The translations under genes were made by a program, and so were the position numbers. The notes beneath the pieces are model-generated. The model had not been told where the DNA came from. It was given only the letters and a program-made list of their open reading frames with translations, and did not search any database. 64,000 bases of DNA from Excoecaria cochinchinensis (lineage: Eukaryota > Streptophyta > Magnoliopsida > Malpighiales > Euphorbiaceae): assembly GCA_947683425.1 (NCBI GenBank), contig CANTUQ010000078.1, positions 1,862,001 to 1,926,000 on the forward strand, in the 5' to 3' direction. This document shows, in pieces, positions 21,811 through 33,334 of this stretch; the first letter of the stretch is position 1, and the number at the start of each line of letters is the position of its first letter.

Positions 21811-22862
21811 TGGGGAGGAACAAAACAAACGAACAATATGCATATACAATATATCCAACAAAATATAATTTCATCGCAACAGAAACGTGCAATAAAGCTA
21901 TGATTCACAAACAAAGGCATCATAATTTCATTACAAGCAATTAACTACTCAAATCATAATTAGGATTTACATACTTTTCACAATTCTAAGTATACAGATA
22001 CAAGGTGCATATTATGTAGTTATGCAATAATTCATGTCCATCATATACTTTTATTCCTGTCCATATGCATCTCAACATATGTAAATACAAGTTAACATAT
22101 AGCCTGATTAGTCTGAAAATACTCTCTAGAAGTGGATGCGGTCATTTGGATACTGATTGGACCCAGTATCCCAAGCATATAGAGACATGAGTCTCAAACA
22201 TGTGATTTTTCATATAGAGACCGAAGTCTCGCATTAATTTCCATATAGACCCAAACGGGGTCGAAACAAGGATCCAAACGGAACCCGCATATAACATTTT
22301 ATCATATAGCAGCTGCACACACACCCTGACCTAAGTAAGCGCTTACTTATCCACTACTATGTCTTTTCAGGCTTAAATGACACAACTCAAAAAGAAATTC
22401 AAGTAATAATCATATCATAAGAATTAAAGACAACTTATAACTCATATATATATGTATATTTATCATATTCAGAAACATATAAATATGTAAATATCAAACA
22501 CAGGAGATAATAAGAACATATAACTGACATTGAAATAGTCCATGTTCATGTAAATTATAAACATTTAAATCATGGACATTAATTATTAATTATGTACACA
22601 AATCTCATAATCAAACAATTATTAAATTATAGCACAGATTTAAACCTGTTCTTGAGTCAAGTAGTGAAAACCCCATATAACAGAAGCTTTAAAGAAAATA
22701 CTTTGCTTTTTAAAACAGGGCAGCAGGAAGGAGGCCAGTCATGAGACACCCAGGCAATGGTGACTCGTGACGCTGGCTTCTCACAAGCGTCACGCCAAAA
22801 ACAGAGGCAGTCACGAGTCGTTACCATCAGTCACTCCTCGTGACGCCAGAGAAGAGAGGGGA

Positions 22863-23666
22863 TGATGCGGAACCCCAAGGCTAAGGAACCCGAAACCCCT
22901 TAAACACACAATATGGCATGAACATGAACAAGAAGAAACTCCCAATCTAAAGAACCCCCAAACAACATGTGAATGGAAACGCTTATAATAGATTGATTTA
23001 AAAACACAAGAACAGAATTCGCCACAAAGTAAATACCTTGATAAGAATTTAAGTTCTTGATGCAAAAGAAGAAGACAAGCAAATCCTCTCCAATGAAGAA
23101 AATTCGGCCAAGCCAAACGATGGTATTCAAAAGTGTTTTTAGATGTGTCTTTTACAACTTATAATGAGGTATTTATAGCCCCCAAAAGGTAGGTAACCCT
23201 AAATAAGTCAAAAGTCCACCTAACACATGGCCACCTAACACATGGGCCTCCCACCAAACCCTAAATAAGTCAAAAGGCCACCTAACACATGGCCACCTAA
23301 CACATGGGCCTCCCACCAAATAAATAAAGCCCAAACTTATTAACCTAAAATAATTAATTTAAATGAGCCCAACCTAAAGTAAGCCCAACTCACTTAAAAT
23401 AAGCCTATTAAGCTATATGAGGGTCCAACTAAATAATTAAAACAAAACAAGTTCAACATAATAAAATAAGCCCCTTGGGCAGCCTAAAACTACTCTTCGA
23501 GATTGAAAAAATTAATCAATCACAATTGAAGCCCATCTTTTGCATTTGGCCCCATTGGATTAGATATAGCACAATTTGGCTCAACTCTCTCTTGAATCTC
23601 CATAGCTTCCACAATTCGGCCTGCGTATGATTGCCATGATGGGTTGACCCCCCTGTGCACGCATCA
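22863..23666 (-). repeat. 3' LTR of NC1, family C (804 bp)
   Basis: On the minus strand it starts TGATGCGTGCACAGG and ends GGTTCCGCATCA. A TATAAATAC promoter motif lies near 23172. Confidence 0.95.
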
Positions 23667-24286
23667 TCCCCTCCCTCTTTAGAAAAGATTCGTCCTCGAA
23701 TTTTCGTCTTATTCAAGTTGGGAATTGAAGCTTGTGGAATAAATTGATCTTCATAGACGATCTTGGGAATAGATGGAAATAATATGAATGCTTCTTCTGA
23801 AAAGAACTCATCATGTTCCTGCAAGTTAACACAAAAACTAGGAAAAGCATGGTTAGTTAATTCAGGAATCTCATTTTGATCATGATTATCTTCTTTTTCC
23901 ATGTTCAATTCAACCTCCTGAAGCACCACATGATCAATCATAACATGTTGATCGTCCAACTCAACTAAACAAGCATCTTCCATTTTACAATCTTCTTCCT
24001 TTTCCCTCAAACAATCAACGTCTACACTTTCACTTATGTCTTCCTCATTTACAATATCATTATCATATAAATCTATAGCATCTCTTTCAGCTTCACAAAT
24101 AATCTCTTCCACTACAACTTTCTCTTTCTTTCTTTTTTTCTTTTGCAAACACTTATCTAGTTGTCTAAAAAGTTGTTTAAACCGCAATTCTGCATTTTTA
24201 AGATCTTCCTTCAATAACTTAGTATCCTTTTTTAACTCATCCAATGTTTCTTGATCTAAATGTCGTCTTGACTTGTAATAGGACAT
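23516..24286 (-). CDS. Acidic orphan protein of NC1 (256 codons)
   Basis: The frame is intact. The start ATG (MSYYKSRRHLDQE) is the one at the normal gag position; an upstream in-frame ATG at 24343 lies in the leader. The N-terminus is a charged, probably helical coiled coil (ELKKDTKLLKEDLKNAELRF), followed by a Lys-rich stretch. Then come the family blocks: EEIICEAERDAIDLYD, VELDDQHVMIDHVVLQEVEL, HDEFFSEEAFILF and IPNLNKTKIRGRIFSKEGG. The last 50 or so residues are encoded in the 3' LTR. No enzyme domain is recognised. Its retention in a recently moved element hints at a role in cis or in particle entry, but this is inference. Confidence 0.8.
   Translation of the reverse strand: MSYYKSRRHLDQETLDELKKDTKLLKEDLKNAELRFKQLFRQLDKCLQKKKRKKEKVVVEEIICEAERDAIDLYDNDIVNEEDISESVDVDCLREKEEDCKMEDACLVELDDQHVMIDHVVLQEVELNMEKEDNHDQNEIPELTNHAFPSFCVNLQEHDEFFSEEAFILFPSIPKIVYEDQFIPQASIPNLNKTKIRGRIFSKEGGDDACTGGSTHHGNHTQAELWKLWRFKRELSQIVLYLIQWGQMQKMGFNCD
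23667..23680 (-). other. Polypurine tract of NC1
   Basis: AAAGAGGGAGGGGA on the minus strand, directly before the 3' LTR. It also encodes the end of KEGG. Confidence 0.9.
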
Positions 24287-25070
24287 CCTCACAATCACTT
24301 CCTCACGTGTTTCACTCAAAATATGGCACTCCACTTGTGTCACTCTATTTGGCTTTTACCCTCTTTTAAGCTCACTCACTCAAGCCTTTTTACCATTCAA
24401 GCTTGCTGTCTTCAATTGCACTTTAGAACTCAATCCCAAGTCAAGATGATTCACAATTCAACAAATTTAAATGAGAATGCAATGGAAACACTTAACAAAG
24501 AAAGTCAAGAATGATGCCTACTAACAAATTGCCACTTTGACTTTTCAAATTAATTTTCAAATTCAAAGTATGACAAATCTGAATTTTGGTATTTCCCTAA
24601 TGGAAAAGTCAATTTTGATACAATGGATGTGAAGACAATAAATCAAAGAAAGTCAAAAATGACAACTACCCATAAATATTCACTTTGACTTTTTAAATTA
24701 ATTTCCAAATTCAAAGTATGACAAATCTGAATTTTTTTTTTTCTTTGTGATTTTTCTTTCTTAGCTTTATCTCAATGCTGACTTTTCTTTTTTTTTTTTA
24801 AATTCGGATGAACAGTGCTATGAATAGTACTATGAACAGTAACGTAAACAGTACCAATGATTTTTTTTTTGAAATTAAAACATCAAACACAAGATCTAAT
24901 GTAGGAACAAAGAAGAACACAAAAAAAAAACAAATTCAAAAATAAAGAAGAACACAAAATTGATAAGAATAAGATTGCAAATTTAACAACGCAGAATTAT
25001 CTTGTTCTAATGAAAATAAGACAATAGAATAGCAAATTAACACAAGATAAATAAGAATTTATCCTAATCC
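24287..25070 (-). other. 5' leader of NC1
   Basis: This short leader lacks the hairpin block and ATTTTGCC repeats. The GGAGTG box and an ACACGTGAGGAAGTG variant are near the gag start. Several TGAACAGT-like words lie at 24810-24860. No gene. Confidence 0.8.
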
Positions 25071-25084
25071 AAGCTCTGATACCA
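25071..25084 (-). other. Primer-binding site of NC1
   Basis: The minus-strand TGGTATCAGAGCTT is two bases from the 5' LTR. Confidence 0.93.
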
Positions 25085-25086
25085 AA

Positions 25087-25890
25087 TGATGCGGAACCCC
25101 AAGGCTAGAGAACCCGAAACCCCTTAAACACACAATATGGCATGAACATGAACAAGAAGAAACTCCCAATCTAAAGAACCCCCAAACAACATGTGAATGG
25201 AAACGCTTATAATAGATTGATTTAAAAACACAAGAACAGAATTCGCCACAAAGTAAATACCTTGATAAGAATTTAAGTTCTTGATGCAAAAGAAGAAGAC
25301 AAGCAAATCCTCTCCAATGAAGAAAATTCGGCCAAGCCAAACGATGGTATTCAAAAGTGTTTTTAGATGTGTCTTTTACAACTTATAATGAGGTATTTAT
25401 AGCCCCCAAAAGGTAGGTAACCCTAAATAAGTCAAAAGTCCACCTAACACATGGCCACCTAACACATGGGCCTCCCACCAAACCCTAAATAAGTCAAAAG
25501 GCCACCTAACACATGGCCACCTAACACATGGGCCTCCCACCAAATAAATAAAGCCCAAACTTATTAACCTAAAATAATTAATTTAAATGAGCCCAACCTA
25601 AAGTAAGCCCAACTCACTTAAAATAAGCCTATTAAGCTATATGAGGGTCCAACTAAATAATTAAAACAAAACAAGTTCAACATAATAAAATAAGCCCCTT
25701 GGGCAGCCTAAAACTACTCTTCGAGATTGAAAAAATTAATCAATCACAATTGAAGCCCATCTTTTGCATTTGGCCCCATTGGATTAGATATAGCACAATT
25801 TGGCTCAACTCTCTCTTGAATCTCCATAGCTTCCACAATTCGGCCTGCGTATGATTGCCATGATGGGTTGACCCCCCTGTGCACGCATCA
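25087..25890 (-). repeat. 5' LTR of NC1, family C (804 bp)
   Basis: It is the same length as the 3' LTR and differs visibly only at AGGCTAGAG versus AGGCTAAGG. Confidence 0.95.
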
Positions 25891-27159
25891 GGGGATGTCA
25901 CGAGTCACTCGGGCAGTGGTGACTCGTGACACGCAGGGAATGGGAGGGTCACGAGCCGTGACTCTCCATCACGTCTTGTGACTTCCCCAGGGAAGCAGGT
26001 CACGGCGTGATGCAACATCACGTCTCGTGATCCTCTTCAGGGAAGAGGGTCACGGCGTGATTCTTCATCGCGTCACGTGATCTTCTTCTCTCACTTCTAC
26101 TTCTCCTCCTCAAAACTCAGAATTTCCAGAAAACGTTGAAACCAGAAAATCGTGAAAACAGAGTACATTCAAAACTCAAAACCCCATTTTGTCTAAAACC
26201 ATTTTTCATGCAATAATTATTCGAATACATACCTTCAAGTCTCCAGAGCATATGTACAGCAATTTTAATACAAATAACATATTTTTACAATTCAAACAGA
26301 TGCAATAACAGAACATCAACAACCCAGGATTCCACATTCATACTCATGCATATTCATCCCATTTGCATACTCAACATCATTCTTTTCTACAGGAATCATG
26401 TATACACATCACATTGCTCATGCATTTTACTAAACAACACACATAGCTGACATTAACAACATACTGTAACCAGGATCCGAAAATGAGAAAGGACAGACAC
26501 TCCCAAACCTGTTACTGAAGTTCAAAATAACCACTGCAACTTTCAATCTACAACCTTCCCTTTTCCCTTCTCTTTTCTCTTATCTTCAGATGCTTGCAAA
26601 CAGACAAAACCACATTTCATTAACCCAAGAACATAATCTTTATAACCCAAAGGAGGAGAAGAAGGAGATTCAACCATAAAAACGTAAAGAACTTCTGCCA
26701 CTTACCTCTTGAAATCCCTTCAAAGCTCAAAACGGAAGAACACACATGCAAACAGAAAGAAAGAACAGAGAAAGAAGAGGAAAGGAGTGGTTAACGTGAG
26801 AGAGAGCAAGAGAGAGAACTTTTCGTTTCCACGAAGCTAAAACTCTCAGACATCTCTTTTCTCTCACCCACATGCACACACTCACATCTCCACTTGGCAC
26901 ACATGCACCGGTTCACTTGATCCCACTTAATCCTCTATTACCATTTGCTCCTTAATCTTCTAATAGGTCCTTAACAAATTACTTTTCACTCACCAATAAA
27001 AATCTGCTATTTAAATACTTTTATTTCCTTGCAATTAAATCCTCTTTCACTTGTAAATTACCCAATTGCCTTTAATTACACTTGTAACAATTAGCAAAAT
27101 ATCCATTTTTTTCCAATTAAAAATGCCAATTCCAATTAGGCCACTTTTGGGATGTGACA

Positions 27160-30100
27160 GAGTTATTGGTTGCTGAAAGTGGGAAGTCTTTAGTGGCTAG
27201 GCGAGCTTTGAATTTGAATGTTAAGGAAGAGAGCCTAGAACAAAGAGAAAACATATTTCACACTAAGTGTTTAATTAATGGAAGGGTGTGCACGCTTATT
27301 GTTGATGGAGGTAGTTGCACCAATGTAGCTAGTGTGAATATGGTTGATAACCTGAATTTGGTATGTGAAAAGCATCCTAGACCTTATAAATTACAATGGT
27401 TGAATGACAGTGGGGAGGTCAAGGTAACAAGGCAAGTAAGAGTGCCATTTTCTATTGGGAGGTATAAGGATGAGGTGGTTTGTGATGTGGTACCTATGCA
27501 GGCAGGCCATTTACTTTTGGGAAGGCCTTGGCAATTTGATAGACATGTTTTGCATAATGGGTACACTAACCGTTATTCTTTTTCTTATGAAGGTACAAAG
27601 GTTACATTAGCACCATTATCACCTCAAGAAGTGTTTGAAGATCAGAAGAAATCAGTTGAGAGGGAGAGAGAGGCTTTGGCCAAGAAAGAAGATGGGAGTG
27701 AAATTAAGAGAGAAAAAGAAAGAAAAGGGGGAAAAGAGGCCAGAAAAGAAACAAAACAAATAAATGGCCCATTGGTGAGTGAAAACAAGAAAGGTGGGAG
27801 GCAAAAACAGAATTTTTATGTAAGGGCAAGAGAGGTTAAGAGTGCTTTAGCCATAGGGCAGCCATTGATCCTTGTAACTTAAAAAGAGATTTTGTTTTCT
27901 AACGCTGACATTGACCATGAATCTTTGCCTTCTAGTTTTGTGTCTTTGTTGCAGGAGTTTTCAGATGTCTTTCCTGATAAGCTACCAGATGGATTACCAC
28001 CTTTGAGAGGGATAGAACATCAGATTGATTTCATACCTGGATCAACCATTCCTAACCGACCAGCATATAGAAGCAATCCTAAGGAAACTAAGGAGATGCA
28101 AAGGCAAGTGGAAGAACTTATGGAGAAGGGATTGGTTAGAGAGAGCTTGAGTCCTTGCGCAGTACCCGTCCTATTGGTGCCTAAGAAGGATGGAACTTGG
28201 AGGATGTGTGTTGATTATCGTGCAGTCAACAAAATCACTGTAAAGTATAGACATCCCATTCCTAGGCTTGATGATATGTTAGATGAATTGTGTGGTGCTG
28301 TGTTTTTTACTAAGATTGATTTAATGAGTGGATATCATCAAATAAGAATGAAACCTGGTGATGAATGGAAAACAGCTTTCAAAACTAAATATGGTTTGTA
28401 TGAGTGGTTAGGTATGCCATTTGGGCTATCTAACGCCCCTAGCACATTTATGAGACTTATGAACCATGTATTGCGTGCATATTTAGGAAAGTTTGTTGTT
28501 GTTTACTTTGATGATATACTCATTTACAGCAAGTCTTTTGATGAACATACTGAGCATGTTAAGTTAGTTTTGCAAACTTTGAGGCATGAAAGGTTGTATG
28601 CTAAACTTAAGAAGTGCACATTTTGTATAGATAGACTTGTTTTTCTTGGTTTTGTGGTGAGTGCATAGGGTATTGAAGTAGATGAAGAGAAAGTGAAGGC
28701 AATTAGAGATTGGCCCACGCCTAAGTCCATTTCGGATGTGAGGAGCTTTCATGGCTTAGCAAGCTTTTATAGGCGTTTTGTGCAGGATTTCTCTTCTGTT
28801 GCTGCACCACTTATAGAAATAATCAAAAAAGAAGTTGGGTTTAAGTGGGGAGAAGCACAGCAAAAAGCTTTTGAAAAATTGAAAGGGAAGTTGTGTTTTG
28901 CTCCTATTTTATCTTTGCCTAATTTTGATAAGACTTTTGAAATAGAGTGTGATGCTTCTGGTGTAGGTATTGGGGCTGTTCTAATGCAAGAAAAGAAACC
29001 AGTAGCATATTTTAGTGAGAAGCTTCATGGAGCCCAACTCAATTATTCAACCTATGACAAGGAGCTTTATGCCTTGGTGAGAACATTGGATGTGTGGCAG
29101 CATTACCTCCTACCCAAGGAGTTTGTTATTCACACCGATCATGAGTCCCTCAAACACTTAAAGGGACAAGGTAAGTTGAATAAAAGGCATGCTAAATGGA
29201 TTGAATTTATTGAAACATTTCCCTATGTTATTCAATATAAGCATGGAAAGGACAATATTGTTGCTGATGCATTATCAAGAAGATATGCCTTGATTTCTAC
29301 CCTTAGTTCTAAGTTGTTAGGATTTGAACATGTTAAGGGATTATATGTTGATGATTCTGATTTTGGTAATGTATATCATGCATGTGAACATAAAGCCTTA
29401 GATAAATTCTATAGACATGATGGATTTTTATTTAAGGGCAGTAAGCTTTGTTTACCTAAATGTTCTATGCGTGACTTGCTTGTATTAGAGTCTCATTGTG
29501 GGGGATTGATGGGACATTTTGGGGTACATAAGACCTATGACGTGTTGAATGAGCATTTCTTTTGGCCACGCATGCGAAAAGATGTCGACATTTCCATGGA
29601 TTTTGTGCTTGGTTTGCCTAGGACAAAACGTGATAGGGATAGTATCTTTGTTGTGGTAGATAGGTTTAGTAAAATGGCTCATTTTATTGCATGTCATAAA
29701 TGTGATGATGCTGTGCATGTTGCTGATCTATTCTTTAAGGAAGTTGTCCGTTTGCATGGTATTCCACACATCATAGTTTCAGATAGGGATACAAAGTTCC
29801 TTTCACATTTTTGGGGTATTTTATGGGGTAAGTTAGGAACAAAGTTATTGTTTTCTACTACTTGTCACCCTCAAACTGATGGGCAAACAGAAGTTGTGAA
29901 TAGAACTTTGGGGACTTTATTACGTGCTATTGTGGGTAAGAATCTTAAAACTTGGGAAAATTGTTTGCCTTTTATTGAATTTGCTTATAATCGAAGTATT
30001 CATTCTTCCACTGGTTTTTCACCATTTGAGCTTGTTTATGGTTTTAACCCACTAACTGTGTTTGATCTTTGTCCTTTACCTTTACATGAGCTTTCGAGTT

Positions 30101-30687
30101 TGGATGGTAGTAGGAAGGCAGATATGGTGAAATCCTTGCATGAGAAAGCACGGGCAAGCATTGAGAAGAAAAACAGGCAATATGCAGATAAAGTAAATAG
30201 GGGAAGGAAACAAGTGGTGTTTACCCCTAGAGATTGGGTTTGGGTACATTTTAGAAAAGAGAGGTTTCCAAACCAAAGGAAGAGTAAGCTAGGTGCACGT
30301 GGTGATGGTCCTTTTCAAGTCTTGGAGCGTATCAATGATAATGCATATAAAATAGACTTGCCAAGTGAGTATGGTGTTGCAGCTACCTTTAATGGTTTTG
30401 ACGTTTCTCCTTTTGATGTGGATTCAGATTTGAGGACAAATCTTTTTGAGGAGGGAGGGAATGATACGGATCATCCAACCATTAAAGACCCTTTGAAGAT
30501 GCCTAGTGGTCCAGTCACAAGAGGGAGAGCTAAGAAGCTGAAGATGGCTATGACAACCTATGTGCAAGGCTTTGTTACTCAAGAACTATATGAAGATGCC
30601 TTTAAGAAGTGTTATAAAGAGCTTGAAGGAGGCTTTCACAAAGTACTTAGCCTTTTGGAAGCTTCTAGTGAAATTGGGCCAACTTAA
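27160..30687 (+). pseudogene. protease-RT-RNase H-integrase of H1, three defects
   Basis: It continues the H1 frame after X. The retropepsin motif is VDGGSCTN; RT has the full palm including YFDD; RNase H has the FEIECDASG block and ends at NIVADALSRR. A TAA at 27880-27882 and a TAG at 28666-28668 stop the frame; both are single-base changes against P3 (TAC, CAG). In integrase, 34 residues are missing in frame just before DISMDFVLG, removing the CxxC half of the HHCC finger. The catalytic D, D and E motifs (SMDF, SDRD, QTEVV) remain. The last 75 residues, with GPVTRGRAKKLK, are encoded in the 3' LTR. Confidence 0.92.
30448..30461 (+). other. Polypurine tract of H1
   Basis: GAGGAGGGAGGGAA directly before TGATACGG of the 3' LTR; it is read as EEGG in the polyprotein. 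Confidence 0.9.
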
Positions 30688-31257
30688 GTCATTTTTGGGT
30701 TTATTCTACTTTGGGCTTTAATTGTACAAGTCATGTGCTTCACTTAAAGGTCACATGACTCATTTATTTAATGACTTAATGGGCTAAACATGATGGGCTT
30801 TTAGATTGGGTAAATAGTTTAGTTATTTTTGGGTTTTAGTTAGTCTTTATTTTGGGCTTTAAACAATTCGGCCCACTCTTTTCTTAATGGGTTTTGTTTT
30901 AAGTTAAGTCTTGTAAGTGGGCTTATTTGATAGCTTAAGCCCATGGACAATTCGGCCTAGCTTAGTTTAAGGCTTCATTAGGGTTTTTCTTTATGTTATT
31001 TGCTAGCTAGGGTTAGCCACCATATAAATAGGCTATTATGGATTGTAAAGTGCAGATTTGAATGACATTTTCTTGGCATTGCCGAATTTTCTTTGCTTAG
31101 AATGAGAGTGAATTGCTTTCTTTTCTATTGCATGAAGAATTTGATTAACTTATCAATTGTTTGATTGTGGCGTTTTTCAGTTCTTTGTTTCCCGATTATT
31201 TGCGTTTTTAGTCACAGGTTGATTGGGGATTCAATAGGGAGGGTGTTTATCTGATTT

Positions 31258-32433
31258 TGATATGAGCACAACCAAGCATAATGGCAACAAGAGAGATGAA
31301 CTAGCACTTCCTCATGGACCAATCACAAGAGCAAGGTCAAAGAAGCTTAAAGAAGTCCTACAAGCATTCATGAGGCCTTATGTAGAGAAGATACAAGTTC
31401 AAGAGGGGAAAGAAGCTGAATTGGGCTATGAAGACAAGTTGGGGCCGAATGGTCAAATGGGCCTTCAAGCTATTTCTTTTAGCTTCTATTCTTGTAATGA
31501 CATATAATTAAATGTATTTGGGCAGCCTAGTACCTTAGAAAACGTTTTGGGCTTATTTAATTAGGTTTGTTTTATTTTTGGGCTTATTTGAGTATTTTGG
31601 GTAGTTTAAGTGGGTAGGCTAAAGTTGGGCTTATCTCTTCTAAAGAGTTGGGCCTAAATAACTGATTGAGGCTTAGAAAACATGACGGGGCCGGATTTTA
31701 AAGGGGAGAGCTGAATTTGGATGGGTTTGAGTCAAATTTAGCTTTATGCCTACATTGGTGAACTTGGGGTCCTAAATTTTAGGAATGGCTTTTCTTTGAT
31801 AAATACTTATTATTTTGGGATATTATTGAATAGAGTTTGATGGAGAAACAATAGGATGAATTTATCTTGAGTGAGTTAGCCAAATTCCACTTATAGCCAA
31901 AATTGAGTCTACATTCATTTTCCTTAGGATAATCACTAGCTTTTAGGATTATTTTCAGATTGTATTTATCTTTATTTACTCATGTACTTAGTCCATATTA
32001 TGGCCAAATACATGTAGATAAAGGTTAGGAATTATCTTTATTATTTATTTTATTAATTATCTCTTAGAGTTAGTGTTTGATTATAACTCCTCTAGGGAGG
32101 GGTGGCTGCCTTGCCTATATAAAGGGCTGAACTTCTTCATTTGTACTTTACATTTTTGCATATCTTATGATTAATGAATTTTCATTGATTGAATTTGTGA
32201 GAGTTAATTTCTATTGATTCTTGCTATTGTATGAAGAATTAGACTTAGGCAATTTGCATGGTTAATGTATGCTTGATTCTTATTCTTCTTACTTTCTAAA
32301 TCAATCTATTATAAGCGTTTCCATTCAATCTTGTTTGGGGGTTCTTTAGATTGGGGGTTTATTCACTTGTTTATGATCAATATTCATGGTATGTTGGCGT
32401 TCTAGCTTGCATATAGGCTGGGGTTCCGCATCA
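31258..32433 (+). mobile_element. Solo LTR, family D (1176 bp)
   Basis: It starts TGATATGAGCACAACC and ends TTCCGCATCA, flanked by GATTT (31253-31257 and 32434-32438). No primer site or polypurine tract adjoins it. It is about 40 bp longer than the D-array LTRs because its tail frame still has DELALPHGPITRARSKKLKE; the array copies lack most of this. A TATATAAAG motif lies near 32117. Confidence 0.93.
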
Positions 32434-32448
32434 GATTTGGTTTGCTAT

Positions 32449-33334
32449 TGATGCGGAACCCCAAGGCTAAAGAACCCGAAACCCCTTGAACATACAATAT
32501 GGCATGAACATGAACAAGAATAAACCCCCAATCTAAAGAACCCCCAAACAACTATGTGAATGGAAACGCTTATAATAGATTGATTTAAAAACACAAGAAC
32601 AGAATTCGCCACAAAGTAAATACCTTGATAAGAATTAAAGTTCTTGATGCAAAAGAAGAAGACAAACAATCCTCTCCAATGAAGAATTTGGCCAAGCCAA
32701 ATAAAAGTCTCAAAATATCATAATCTCCAAGTCTGAATTACAAATTCGTTTTTGAGGAGTATTTATACTCACTTAAGCTAATAAAAACCCTAATTAATCA
32801 AATAGGCCTTAACACATGGGCCTTACATCAAGATAACTAAAGCCCACACTAATTAACTTAAAATTTAGCCCAAAAAGCCTAAAAAGAACTAATTAAATGA
32901 GCCCAAGCTAATTAAAGCCCATCTCACTTAAATAAGCCCAAAAGAATAAGTTAAGGCCTAATATATTACAAATAATCAAATAAAAATAATAAATAAAAGC
33001 CTAAACTAAAAGCCCAAACAAAACAGCCCATTAAGTCCATTAATTGGCACATGCATTGCACATGTAATGTGTCACATGATGTGCACATGCATATGGCACA
33101 TGCATAGCACATGACATGGCACATGTCTAGCACATGTCAAAGCACATGGATGGCACATGTCAAGGTCACATGACTTGCACATGCCTCTCTTCAAAGTCTC
33201 TTTTTGATTCGGCTTCTTCATAGCTACAGTAAACCACCTTCAAGCCTTCTTGAACTTTCCCAAATTTAATCTCCATAAATCTGAACTTGCAATGTTTATA
33301 ATCTTGCAATGTTGACCCCCCTGTGCACGCATCA
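32449..33334 (-). repeat. 3' LTR of M1 (886 bp)
   Basis: On the minus strand it starts TGATGCGTGCACAGG and ends GGTTCCGCATCA. It has a CACATG/CATGTG cluster at about 33045-33185 and a TATA motif in a near-perfect GGAGTAT inverted repeat near 32756-32771. Confidence 0.93.

Larger units (their letters stand above)
22863..25890 (-). mobile_element. Complete gag-less non-autonomous element NC1 (3028 bp)
   Basis: It has two 804-bp family C LTRs and GGGGA on both sides (22858-22862 and 25891-25895). Primer site, leader, acidic ORF and polypurine tract are all present. By eye only two LTR differences were noticed, both near the promoter-distal end, so the insertion is recent. It encodes neither gag core nor pol. 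Confidence 0.95.
21336..27159. mobile_element. LTR-like unit X of another lineage, probably a solo LTR (about 2.8 kb without NC1)
   Basis: It starts TGTAACACCCCG and ends GGGATGTGACA, with GAGTT on both sides (21331-21335 and 27160-27164). TG...CA ends with a 5-bp duplication are typical of an LTR. No primer site, gag or pol is seen, so a long solo LTR fits best. Orientation is undecided. It has twin hairpins (21773-21810), GTCACGAGTC-type words (22735-22850, 25892-26085) and a purine-rich GAGAGAGAGC region near 26800. Confidence 0.75.

Noticed and set aside
22811..23130. Open frames with LLHQELKFLSRY-like peptides (also 25059-25354, 32445-32669, 35820-36134, 46623-46838, 49033-49382)
   Set aside because: They recur only because they lie in LTR U5 regions; two overlapping frames are open at once and no protein family is recognised.
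21336..27159. DNA transposon or Helitron as the identity of X
   Set aside because: TG...CA ends with a 5-bp duplication fit an LTR; no long terminal inverted repeat and no CTRR end were seen.
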